Assembly: GCF_003670295.1 (NCBI RefSeq)
Contig: NZ_QXJG01000014.1
Span: 1 to 39,239 of the forward strand
Direction: 5' to 3'
Origin: Helicobacter burdigaliensis
Lineage (GTDB): Bacteria > Campylobacterota > Campylobacteria > Campylobacterales > Helicobacteraceae
DNA: 39,239 nt
In this document: one piece after another, positions 1 through 8,050 of the stretch
Layout: each line of letters opens with the position of its first letter
How positions within the stretch are numbered: position 1 is the first letter of the stretch
Position numbers and translations under genes: made by a program
Notes under the pieces: model-generated
Told to the model about the DNA's origin: nothing
The model's input: the letters and a program-made list of their open reading frames with translations, nothing else
Database searches by the model: none

Positions 1-357
1 TTTGCAGAAATTTAAAATGGCACTTTTTATATGCGTTTAATATCGCATTTATAGGATTTTCACTAAAAATATCTTGAAATAGTTACGCTTTAAATACTCT
101 TTACAAATTTCTAAAACCCATAAAATATAAATTTACTAGTATCTCAATATAACAATAGTCCCCGCCCTACTCCAAAAGCCTTAGCAATCCTTAAATAATA
201 GTCACCAAACAAAATACCTCATCACAAAAAACACAATACTTTTAAAAATATTTAAATCCTCTCTAAAAACCACACAATCCTATCCACAAAAACTCTACAA
301 CCCTCTTACCCTCTTTAAATTTTAAATACTAACATATTAAATTTATTGGCTTTTCAT
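1..357. other. gene-free AT-rich leader region
   Basis: No convincing coding frame, tRNA or rRNA is visible. The stretch is AT-rich, and positions 150-330 are unusually poor in G on the plus strand (C/A/T-rich runs). It may hold the end of an upstream transcription unit lying outside the window. I see nothing else in it. Confidence 0.5.
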
Positions 358-380
358 CTTATGTAACTTTGTTACATAAG
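358..380. promoter_or_regulatory. perfect palindrome upstream of the TonB receptor (candidate operator)
   Basis: The arms CTTATGTAAC (358-367) and GTTACATAAG (371-380) are perfect reverse complements around a TTT spacer, about 60 nt before the receptor start codon. There is no T-run after it, so a terminator is unlikely. A dimeric repressor or activator site is the simplest reading. The inner part, TGTAA-N5-TTACA, recalls a Crp/Fnr- or TetR-type site, but I cannot name the regulator. Confidence 0.5.
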
Positions 381-404
381 ATTTTAATAAATAATATTAA
401 GACT

Positions 405-427
405 CGTTATCATTTTTAATAATTATA
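405..427 (+). promoter_or_regulatory. Fur-box-like AT-rich motif before the TonB receptor
   Basis: The stretch has the GTTATCA / AATAATTATA character of Campylobacterota Fur boxes and lies 13 to 35 nt before the ATG at 440, where a repressor would block transcription. The match is loose. The CGTTAT element could equally be half of a ModE-type site, which would fit the ModA-like gene downstream. Confidence 0.3.
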
Positions 428-439
428 AAAGGAAGATTG

Positions 440-2586
440 ATGAAACTTAAAATTGTAAGTTTAACCCTACTATTTACAGCACAAAATATCTTAACAAACC
501 CGATATACTCTTTAGAAAAATCTATTGTAAGCCAAACAAGCCTCAAACAAGATTTGCTTTTTGCTCCCGGCAGTGTTTCTATCATTACCAAAGAAGAATT
601 ACAAACTAGACAAATTCATGATTTAAGGGAAGCTCTTATAGGGATTCCCGGTGTAGATGTAACGCCAAGCGGAGTAGGAACTTATTCTTTTAGCATTAGA
701 TGGTTTGGCGAGGGAAGAACTCTAGTATTAGTAGATGGCAAACGCATTAATGAAGTAAATAGATTTAGAGAAAACTTTAATGGCAATATGTATGCCACAG
801 GTGAAGATAATGGATATATTCCGCCCATTTTCATGATAGAAAGAATTGAAGTAATTAGAGGAGGAGCTAGCACACTTTATGGAAGCGATGCAATAGGAGG
901 AGTGATTAATATCATCACTAAAAAATTAGCTGATGATTTTAGCGGTTCTATTTCTTTGGAAACAAAATTCCAACAACACCCAAACGAATATGGCAACCAA
1001 AGAGTGGCAAGTGCTTATTTAGCATTTCCATTAATCAAAGATAAACTCTCTTTATCCTTAAGAGGTAAGATTTTTAAAAAAGATCCTATGAATCTAAAAT
1101 ACCCAAACAGCGATATGTCCGCTCAAGGTGCTAGCGGAACTTATTCTTTAGGAAATATCGGAGCAAGAGCCACTTATAAATTTGACGCGCAAAATATTTT
1201 TTACTTAGATGGGGAACATTTTTCACAAAACACAAATATGAAACGCGCTGAAGAAAACAATCCAAATAGTGGAATGGCTAATAGAAAAGTACATAGAAAT
1301 AAACTGATATTAAACCATGATGGAAACTATACAAAACTAAGTACAAATACCTATTTTCAAATGCAAAACTCAAGACATCAAAAAGGTAGCAACCTAGCAA
1401 AATCTAACCTTTATATTGCAGAAAGTAAGGCAAATGTTCCTATCTCTTTAGGTAAATTTGGAGATTTATCCTTTCTTGGTGGATTAAACTATCAATATGA
1501 TGATTATCTTGGTGGTAGTGAAATTTATATCTTGCACCTTATGTAAATTTTGAATATTTTATTCAAAACAATTTAAGTCTTGGTGTAGGCACAAGATATA
1601 CTTATAGTGACTTATTTGATGGAGCTTTAATACCAAGAGCTTTTTTTACCTACCAACCCTTAGAATGGCTCACTTTTAAAGGAGGAATTTCTAAAGGATA
1701 TAGTGCCCCAAGAGCTCAATATCTCACAAATGGCATTTATGCTAGCGGAGAAAATAACTCCGGAGAAACTTACGATTACTATGGAAACCCAAATATAAGA
1801 CCTGAAGAAAGCACAAACTATGAGTTTGGAGTAAATTTTAATTTAAACCATTATGCAAATCTTAGTCTAACAGGCTTTATTGTTGATTTTAAAAATGAGC
1901 TCTTTAGTGATGAATTTCTTTTAGGAGAATCTTTACCCAATGGGCAAATTTGTCAATCTGATACTTGCTATATCCAGACAAATAGAGGCAAAAATCAATC
2001 AAGAGGTGTAGAAGTAGGATTAGACACTGCTAGCTTTTATGGATTTAGCCTAGAAGCCACTTATACTTATTTGGAACAATTTTATAAAGGTTCTGATAGT
2101 GAAGGCTTACAAAAGAATCCTTTTGGTGGTGAAAGAGTAGAAGGACTTCCAAGGCATATAGCTATGGTAAAACTAAACTACAAAAACGGAAGATTTAGTT
2201 CTTTTTTAAGCGCTAATGGTAGATTTGATATTTTAAGAAGCTCACAATATCAAAAACTTGATGGCTCTACAACCATTAAATACAAAGACTACTATACTTT
2301 TAATCTTGGTGCAAGCTATAAGATTAGCAAAAACATTACCCTTAGTGCCACAATCAACAATCTTTTGGACCAAAACTATTTTCAACCTTTTGCATACAAA
2401 CAAAGAGGTGGCGGTATGGGTGGAGGAAGAATCAACTATACCAACGAATACCAAACCTTTAATGAAAGGAGGAATTTTTGGATTAACTACAAATACGATT
2501 TTAAACAAATTTTAACAATAAGGATAGAAAATGAAAAAAATAATATTCATCTTAGCGATTTTTGGAATCAATTTAGCATTAGCTGA
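440..2586 (+). pseudogene. TonB-dependent outer-membrane receptor, split by a -1 frameshift
   Basis: The protein is a gated beta-barrel receptor that would import a metal chelate using TonB energy. The ATG at 440 is preferred over the in-frame TTG at 437 because GGAAG (431-435) is correctly spaced. The N-terminus has a signal peptide (about residues 1-24), then a plug domain with the motifs LVLVDGKRI, ERIEVIRG and STLYGSDAIGGVINIITKK. The barrel is read to a TAA at 1544-1546. The family sequence resumes in the next frame (A-P-Y-V-N-F-E-Y) and runs on without a stop. One base is therefore missing between 1522 and 1543. The second frame overruns into the next gene to 2586. A typical barrel end with a terminal Phe (Y-K-Y-D-F) sits just before 2505; one more T in the T4 run there would give a stop. 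Either the gene is decaying or the read has two single-base errors. Substrate unknown. Confidence 0.85.
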
Positions 2587-3229
2587 TATTGTAATAGGCA
2601 TAGGTGGAGGCTACAAAAAACCTCTTGAAGAAATTATTACAGAATTTCATAAAAGCCACAAAAGCAAAGTAATACGACGCTATGGAAATATGAAATTTTT
2701 AAAAGAACAGATAAGTAAAAAAGAACTAGATGGACTAATAGGACTAGAACAAATGCTACAAAAACTAGAAATTAACACTAGTAAAGAAATGATTGGATTA
2801 AACAAGCTTGTGCTAGTCTCTAAAAAGGGTGTTGCTTTAAAAGATTTTAAAGATTTACAAAAAGTAAATAAAATCTTAGTTTTAGATTCTAAAAAAGGAG
2901 CTTTTGGAGAGGCTAGTCAAAAATTTTTAGAAAGTTTAGAATTTTATCCTAATATCCAACCCAAAATTATTCTCACACAAGACTTGCATTTAGGCGTTGA
3001 TGAACTAATAGAGGGCAAAATAGATGCAGCTTTTTTAAACACAAGATATTATTATGAAAACAAACAAAAACTAGGAAATTTTTTAGAAATCCCAACAAAC
3101 TTCTACAAACCTCAAAAACTTTTTATTGCCAAAATCAATACTTCTAAGGAATTAGAGGATTTTATACAATTTTTAAAAAGCAATACAGCTCAAGAAATCT
3201 TCCTAAAATATGGAATTATAAACAAATAA
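2531..3229 (+). CDS. ModA-like periplasmic substrate-binding protein
   Basis: The 232-residue protein has a clear signal peptide (residues 1-18, cleaved after L-A-L-A). The rest follows the type II periplasmic binding fold of ModA (SBP_bac_11): L-K-E-Q-I near residue 57, L-D-G-L-I-G-L-E-Q, N-K-L-V-L-V-S-K-K-G, and D-S-K-K-G-A-F-G. The usual oxyanion-binding serines (A-A-S and G-S-S-G) are replaced by G-G-G-Y and Y-G-N-M-K, so the ligand may not be molybdate. AGGA (2521-2524) gives a good ribosome site. The start lies inside the overrunning receptor frame, so the two are probably co-transcribed. No ABC permease or ATPase follows, which makes it an orphan binding protein; it may hand substrate to a transporter encoded elsewhere. 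Confidence 0.75.
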   Translation: MKKIIFILAIFGINLALADIVIGIGGGYKKPLEEIITEFHKSHKSKVIRRYGNMKFLKEQISKKELDGLIGLEQMLQKLEINTSKEMIGLNKLVLVSKKGVALKDFKDLQKVNKILVLDSKKGAFGEASQKFLESLEFYPNIQPKIILTQDLHLGVDELIEGKIDAAFLNTRYYYENKQKLGNFLEIPTNFYKPQKLFIAKINTSKELEDFIQFLKSNTAQEIFLKYGIINK

Positions 3230-3243
3230 CTCCCCTCCCCCTT

Positions 3244-3270
3244 CATAAAACAAGTTTTTCTTGTTTTATG
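3244..3270. terminator. hairpin, probable terminator of the receptor/binding-protein unit
   Basis: Perfect 11-bp arms CATAAAACAAG (3244-3254) and CTTGTTTTATG (3260-3270) surround a T5 loop, 14 nt after the stop of the ModA-like gene. The stem is AT-rich and the following T-run is short. Confidence 0.5.
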
Positions 3271-3390
3271 TTAAAAACTTACCAAAATTATCTTTGATGA
3301 ATATATTTTTTATCATCACTCTTCTTAAAAGATAAGTAAAATAATGTTATGCTTTAAATCTTAATCCATCAAAGTTTCTTAAGGATTTTT

Positions 3391-4707
3391 ATGAATTTAT
3401 TTAAGCTTAAAGAAAATAACACAACCCTTAAAACAGAAATTTATGCAGGAATCACTACATTTTTAGCTATGATTTATATCGTTCCTTTAAATGCTAATAT
3501 TATGAGCAATTCTGGCATGCCTCTTAGTGCCCTTATTATCGCCACTGCACTTATAACTATTCTAGCCACCACTTTTAGCGCTCTTTTTTCAAACACTCCT
3601 GTGGCTATGAGCGTAGGAATGGGGTTAAATACCTATTTTACCTTTAGTGTTTGTGGCACTTACCAAATACCTTGGCAGAGTGCATTGGGTGCTGTATTTT
3701 TATCTGGATTACTCTTTACACTCCTTTCTTTTACGCATTTTAGAGTATGGATTATTAAAAATATTCCACTAGATTTAAGGAGAGCAATTTCTGCAGGCAT
3801 TGGGACTTTTATTGCTTTTATGGGACTTATTAAAATGGGTATTATCACTAAAAATGAAGCCACCTTAGTAGCATTAGGCAACATCACTTCCCCACAAGTG
3901 CTTTTTAGTCTTTTTGGTTTGTTTTTAGCACTTACATTTTGGGCTTGGAGAATCAAAGCTGCGTTTATTTTAGCAGTTTTTATAAGTGCAATCTTTGCTT
4001 GGATTTTCAAAATTGATGGTGCAAATTTTCCAAAAGAGATTATCTCTTTACCCATTATTTATGGTGAAAATGGTTTGAGTGCTATTTTTGGAAAATTAGA
4101 TATTATGGGTGCTTTAGAGCTTAGTATGATTCCTATTGTTTTAACCTTTTTTGTAACACAACTTTTTGATAGTGTTGGAACTATTACAGGAATTGGAGCA
4201 AGAGGAAAGATTTTTGATGATCCAAAAGAAGGCGAAAAGAAAATGGGAAGAACTCTAAGTGCTGATGCTTTAAGTTCTGCCTTAGGGGCGATTGTAGGCA
4301 CTTCCACTGTTACAGCCTTTGTTGAAAGTTCTGCTGGGGTTGAAGCAGGTGGTAGGACTGGACTTAGTGCTTTAGTTACTGCTCTTTGCTTTGGTTTAAC
4401 TCTGTTTTTGCTTCCACTTTTTGAGGCTATTCCTGCTAATTCTATCTATCCTATTTTAGTGCTTGTGGGTATTTTAATGTTTGCTGAAGTTGCTAGCATC
4501 AACTTTAAAGACAAATCCATAGCTGTAAGTGCATTTTTTATCATTATTATGATGCCTTTAACCTACTCAATCACAACAGGATTCGCTTTTGGCTTTATAG
4601 CCTATCTTTTAATGTGTCTTTTACAAAAAGAATTTGAAAAAATTAATAAAGGAATTATTATTTTAAGCCTTATCTCTTTATTAGTTTTTCTCTTGCAATT
4701 TATTTAA
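3391..4707 (+). CDS. NCS2 family purine permease (AzgA type)
   Basis: This is an inner-membrane nucleobase importer, probably for adenine, guanine or hypoxanthine, driven by proton symport. The length (438 residues) and about 12 to 14 hydrophobic segments match the AzgA/PbuG/AdeQ branch of the NCS2 family. Family motifs include T-E-I-Y-A-G-I-T-T-F-L near residue 15, S-V-G-M-G-L-N near 75, T-Q-L-F-D-S-V-G-T near 257, and G-T-S-T-V-T-A-F-V-E-S-S-A-G-V near 302. AAGGA precedes the ATG. It stands alone, with a hairpin upstream and rpmB downstream under its own promoter-like boxes. I see no purine riboswitch in the 160 bp upstream. The exact base specificity cannot be read from sequence. Confidence 0.93.
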   Translation: MNLFKLKENNTTLKTEIYAGITTFLAMIYIVPLNANIMSNSGMPLSALIIATALITILATTFSALFSNTPVAMSVGMGLNTYFTFSVCGTYQIPWQSALGAVFLSGLLFTLLSFTHFRVWIIKNIPLDLRRAISAGIGTFIAFMGLIKMGIITKNEATLVALGNITSPQVLFSLFGLFLALTFWAWRIKAAFILAVFISAIFAWIFKIDGANFPKEIISLPIIYGENGLSAIFGKLDIMGALELSMIPIVLTFFVTQLFDSVGTITGIGARGKIFDDPKEGEKKMGRTLSADALSSALGAIVGTSTVTAFVESSAGVEAGGRTGLSALVTALCFGLTLFLLPLFEAIPANSIYPILVLVGILMFAEVASINFKDKSIAVSAFFIIIMMPLTYSITTGFAFGFIAYLLMCLLQKEFEKINKGIIILSLISLLVFLLQFI

Positions 4708-4752
4708 AAAATGACAAAAAAGTTGATATTTAAAAAGATTTAAACTTACTAT

Positions 4753-4771
4753 TATAATTTTAAAGTATAAT
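4753..4771 (+). promoter_or_regulatory. promoter-like -10 boxes for rpmB
   Basis: Two TATAAT hexamers (4753-4758 and 4766-4771) lie in an AT-rich stretch 37 to 55 nt before the rpmB ATG. Campylobacterota sigma-70 promoters typically show a strong -10 and periodic A/T upstream without a clear -35, which fits. Which box is used is unknown. Confidence 0.45.
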
Positions 4772-4807
4772 AGCAAGTTTATTTTATGAAAATCTTAAGG
4801 ATTAACA

Positions 4808-4996
4808 ATGGCAAGAAGATGTATTTTAAGTGGCAAAGGTCCAATGGTTGGAAACAATGTAAGTCATGCTAATAACAAAACCAAAAAAAGATCTTTACCA
4901 AATCTTAGAACTCTAAGAGTTAAACTTGAAGATGGCACAAGTAGAAAAATTAGAATTGCCGCTTCCACTCTACGCACAATGAAAAAACACTCTTAA
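4808..4996 (+). CDS. rpmB: 50S ribosomal protein L28
   Basis: The 62-residue basic protein begins M-A-R-R-C and carries the L28 features [14 protein letters not shown] and R-T-L-R-V-K-L. Length is normal. AAGGA lies 8 to 12 nt before the ATG. The CxxC zinc pairs of some L28 proteins are absent. The next gene is the K+ channel gene, as in H. pylori, and the rpmB stop codon lies in a hairpin that reaches toward that gene's start. Confidence 0.97.
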   Translation: MARRCILSGKGPMVGNNVSHANNKTKKRSLPNLRTLRVKLEDGTSRKIRIAASTLRTMKKHS

Positions 4997-5016
4997 TCCT
5001 CCTTTCTTGGATTAAG
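4992..5016 (+). promoter_or_regulatory. hairpin joining the rpmB stop to the K+ channel start
   Basis: Arms CTTAATCC (4992-4999) and GGATTAAG (5009-5016) pair perfectly around a 9-nt loop. The left arm contains the rpmB stop codon. The right arm contains the only Shine-Dalgarno-like GGA before the GTG at 5019. Ribosomes finishing rpmB would open it, so it could couple translation of the two genes. The stem and loop also contain CCTCCTTTCT (4998-5007), the sequence of a 16S rRNA 3' tail, probably by chance. Confidence 0.45.
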
Positions 5017-5018
5017 CA

Positions 5019-6146
5019 GTGTTTGAAAAATTTAAAAATTTTATCCACTGGGAATCTTCTCAAAAACCCGATGTAGATATATCTGGGATTTTATATGAAC
5101 AGCTAAAACCTTTTAGGGCTCCTTTTATTTTACTCTTTTTAGGACTTTTCTTAAGCACTTTAGGTTATCTTTTAATAACAGACTATACTCTCATTGAAGC
5201 TTTTTTTCAAGGCTCTTACACCTTTACAACAACAGGTTTTGGAGCATTAAAAGAAAGTGAATTTGATGCTTTAGATATCATTTATACTTCTATTGTAATG
5301 TTAGCAGGTTCAGCAGTTTTAAGCTTTTGTGTGATTAGTATAATAGACACATTAAATAGGGGCAAACTTATTTCAGTTATCAAGGAACGCAATATGATTT
5401 ATAAAATCGCAAGATTAAAAAACCATTTCATCATTTGCTATCATAATGAATACACCATTCAATTAGCAGATCAATTCAGAAAGGCTCATATTCCTTTTGT
5501 AGTTGTAGATAATATTCAATCTTTAGAAGACATTGCAAATAAATACCACTACCCCTATTTTATCAATGAAGATCCTCACACAGAACTTGCCATGCTAAAA
5601 TGCCATTTATCTAGCGCAAAAGGAGTGGTTACACTCTCAAACAATACAGCCGATAATATCGCACAAATTGCCACTATTAGACTTTATGAAAAGGAATTAG
5701 GAAGAAAACCTTACTACATTATAGGAAGAGCTCAAAACAACGAAGATGAAGAAAAACTCAAAAAATTAGGTGCAGATTCTGTTGTTTCTCCCTCCCGCCT
5801 TTTTGCACAAAGAGTGAATGCAATGGCAACGCGTCCAGATATGGAGAATCTATTAGAACGCTTTGCTTATCAAAAAGATACTCCACTAGATTTAGAAGAG
5901 ATTCTAGTTCCTCGCTACTCTTGGCTTGTGTTAAAAAAGTTAAAAGAAGCACATTTTAGAGAGATCACACAAACTTCTGTTGTAGGCATTACACAAAAAG
6001 ATGGTAAATTTATCTCTATGCCTAGCGAAGATACTCTTGTAACAAGCGAATGCAAACTCTTAGTCATAGGAACTTCCCATGGCGTAAGAGCCATCAAACA
6101 CCTAATAGGAAAAAAAGATAAACCCGAGGAGTTAAAATATGTTTAG
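5019..6146 (+). CDS. kchA: RCK-domain potassium channel, KchA type
   Basis: The protein would be a tetrameric inner-membrane K+ channel controlled by a cytosolic RCK domain. Residues 32-55 and 86-112 form the two membrane helices. Between them lies the pore filter T-T-T-G-F-G (70-75), the GFG variant reported for H. pylori KchA (HP0490). A TrkA-N-like Rossmann domain starts near 132 and a TrkA-C-like lobe near 275. The glycine-rich GxGxxG of NAD-binding RCK domains is replaced by C-Y-H-N-E-Y-T, so nucleotide binding is doubtful. The start is a GTG with only a weak ribosome site that is part of a hairpin. It lies after rpmB, as in H. pylori, and overlaps argJ by 8 nt. Confidence 0.9.
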   Translation: MFEKFKNFIHWESSQKPDVDISGILYEQLKPFRAPFILLFLGLFLSTLGYLLITDYTLIEAFFQGSYTFTTTGFGALKESEFDALDIIYTSIVMLAGSAVLSFCVISIIDTLNRGKLISVIKERNMIYKIARLKNHFIICYHNEYTIQLADQFRKAHIPFVVVDNIQSLEDIANKYHYPYFINEDPHTELAMLKCHLSSAKGVVTLSNNTADNIAQIATIRLYEKELGRKPYYIIGRAQNNEDEEKLKKLGADSVVSPSRLFAQRVNAMATRPDMENLLERFAYQKDTPLDLEEILVPRYSWLVLKKLKEAHFREITQTSVVGITQKDGKFISMPSEDTLVTSECKLLVIGTSHGVRAIKHLIGKKDKPEELKYV

Positions 6147-7329
6147 AATTTTCCCAATTCATAATGGAATTTGTGCAGCAGAAGGATTTTTTTGTGATGG
6201 AGTAAGTGCTGGTTTAAAAAAGGATAATGCACCAGATATTGCCTTTATTTATTCAGATAGCCCTTTGCAAGTTGAAGCAATTTTTACGCAAAATAAATTT
6301 AGGGCAGCTCCTATTTTACACTACTTACAATACCCAAAAGATTTTAAAACTAACTTTGTTTTGATTAATTCTAAAAATGCAAATGCACTTACCGGAGAAA
6401 AAGGCATTGAAGATGTAAAAACCACATTAAATGCACTAGAGCCTACATTGAATACCAAAATTATGAATCCTATTATGGCTTCTACTGGTGTTATAGGCGT
6501 TCCATTACCCAAAGAAACAATAATCAACACATTTTCTAAGTTTGATTTGAATGCTAAAAACAATCAAAATGCTGCTAAGGCCATCATGACAACCGATAGA
6601 TTTGAAAAAACGATTGCCTATGAAGTGCGTTATGAAGATAAAAGCTTTAAAATCGGTGCAATTTGCAAGGGTGCTGGCATGATTAATCCTAGTCTAGCAA
6701 CTATGCTTTGTTTTATTACAACAGATGCTGCCACCCCAAAAGAAGATATGAAGCCTCTATTGCTTGAAGCCTCAAAAAGCACTTTTAATGCAATTTCAGT
6801 AGATGGGGATACTTCTACAAATGACACAATCTTACTCCTTAGTAGCCAAAAAAGTGGCAACTATCATAAAGAAGCCTTTTTATTTGCTTTGAAAGAAATT
6901 ATGCTAAAACTAGCAACGGATATTGTGCGTGATGGAGAAGGCTCTAATAAGCTTGTAGCCTTTGAGGTTAAAAACGCAAAAACAAAAGAAGAAGCAGAAA
7001 CTTGCGCTAAAGCCCTTAGCCAATCACTGCTTGTTAAAACTGCTCTTTTTGGTTGCGATCCAAACTGGGGAAGGATAGCTTCTACAATAGGAGCAAGCGG
7101 GATTACTTGTGATAGCACAACTCTTAGCATATTTTTTGATGAAATATGTGTATATCACAAAGGAGAAATATTATTTACCCAAGAAATTGAAGAGAGTGCT
7201 GCTAAAATCTTGCAACAAGATTCCTTTAAAATAACTTGTGATATAGGCTTAGGAGATGAAAACTTTGTTGCTTATGGTTGTGATTTAGGCTATGAATATG
7301 TCAAAATCAATGCAGATTATAGAACTTAA
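6139..7329 (+). CDS. argJ: bifunctional ornithine acetyltransferase / N-acetylglutamate synthase
   Basis: ArgJ transfers the acetyl group from N-acetylornithine to glutamate, recycling it in arginine biosynthesis. The 396-residue precursor has the expected length. It carries the self-cleavage motif K-G-A-G-M-I-N-P-S-L-A-T-M-L, which splits between Ala187 and the catalytic Thr188 into alpha and beta chains. Further motifs are S-K-N-A-N-A-L-T-G near 78-86 and D-P-N-W-G-R-I near 310. The start overlaps the end of the K+ channel gene by 8 nt, indicating co-translation. Whether it can also use acetyl-CoA cannot be told from sequence. Inverted repeats follow directly. Confidence 0.97.
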   Translation: MFRIFPIHNGICAAEGFFCDGVSAGLKKDNAPDIAFIYSDSPLQVEAIFTQNKFRAAPILHYLQYPKDFKTNFVLINSKNANALTGEKGIEDVKTTLNALEPTLNTKIMNPIMASTGVIGVPLPKETIINTFSKFDLNAKNNQNAAKAIMTTDRFEKTIAYEVRYEDKSFKIGAICKGAGMINPSLATMLCFITTDAATPKEDMKPLLLEASKSTFNAISVDGDTSTNDTILLLSSQKSGNYHKEAFLFALKEIMLKLATDIVRDGEGSNKLVAFEVKNAKTKEEAETCAKALSQSLLVKTALFGCDPNWGRIASTIGASGITCDSTTLSIFFDEICVYHKGEILFTQEIEESAAKILQQDSFKITCDIGLGDENFVAYGCDLGYEYVKINADYRT

Positions 7330-7384
7330 ATTTATATGTTCTATAACCCAAAATAAACTTTATTTAAAAATATTTTTAAATAAA
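7318..7384. terminator. two inverted repeats after argJ, probable terminator
   Basis: TATAGAAC (7318-7325, spanning the argJ end) pairs with GTTCTATA (7338-7345). A second, perfect 26-bp AT palindrome with arms TTTATTTAAAAAT and ATTTTTAAATAAA covers 7359-7384. Together they probably end the rpmB-kchA-argJ transcript. Confidence 0.45.
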
Positions 7385-8050
7385 TAAAAGTCTATTACAT
7401 CAATAAGGCTATTTTTTAAAGCAATGGCTAGATTCTTACTTTTATCTTTTTGAGCTCTTAATAAAATCATTTTAACCAAAACTTCTCCTAAAAAATAAGT
7501 AAAGGCTTTTTCTTTATGACTTCATTAGGCATTTTTAAAACAAACTTGTTGATAGCTTTAAGATACCTTTTGCCATTGTAAATCCTTTAGTTTTCCCTTC
7601 TTTATCAATACCCAAAGCTTTCCCCTTTGTCATTATAAAACAAAGACAAAGTATCTCTTTATGGACTGCTTCATCGCTTCGCTTTCTCATAGTTGCGGAA
7701 GAGGAAGTTATTATGAAACCTTTACCTACTGCCCTATCATTGAATCCCGTGGGATTTACGGTAATCTCTTTACTAAAATAAACCACTCCAACCTTACTCA
7801 ATGCCATTGTAGATTGCTTTTCAAATATATTCACTGCCTTTTAGGTTATTACAAACGCCTAAGAGTTAGTCTGCATCCTTTTCTTTGTGATAAACAAAAA
7901 GTCTTCACAAGTTTCTAATTCCAAAAGAAAATCCAAATAAATTTCTTTTTTAAGCTTTTTAAGCAATAAGAAAATATTTAATTATCCTTAGAAAAAGGCA
8001 TTAATCTTTATATTTATTTTAACTACAACTATTTACAATTCCAACAAAAA
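7385..8050. other. gene-poor stretch, probable remnant DNA
   Basis: About 665 bp without a recognisable gene. Short open frames exist on both strands (7535-7834 minus, 7661-7918 plus) but show no domain, no good ribosome site and no family resemblance. A weak hairpin joins CTTTTAGG (7838-7845) and CCTAAGAG (7858-7865). The stretch separates convergent argJ and folE and includes the repeat relic at 7661-7705. It is probably decayed DNA. Confidence 0.5.
7661..7705. repeat. relic of a dispersed GCGAAGCGAtGAAGCA-type repeat
   Basis: Read on the minus strand, the stretch contains AGCGAAGCGATGAAGCAGTCC. This closely resembles a repeat core scattered through many bacterial genomes, which translates to S-D-E-A-[IV]-H. 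Just before it, CTTTGTC (7625-7631) and GACAAAG (7645-7651) form a hairpin. Identification rests on pattern memory, and no second copy is visible in this window. Confidence 0.35.

Noticed and set aside
3271-3390. Possible purine riboswitch before the NCS2 permease
   Set aside because: No recognisable three-stem purine aptamer core; the stretch is plain AT-rich DNA.
4998-5007. CCTCCTTTCT resembling the 16S rRNA 3' end
   Set aside because: Ten bases only, without neighbouring rRNA sequence; probably coincidence within the hairpin.
7535-7918. Overlapping open frames on both strands (99 and 85 codons)
   Set aside because: No family resemblance, no good ribosome site, odd composition, and one frame is explained by the S-D-E-A repeat relic.
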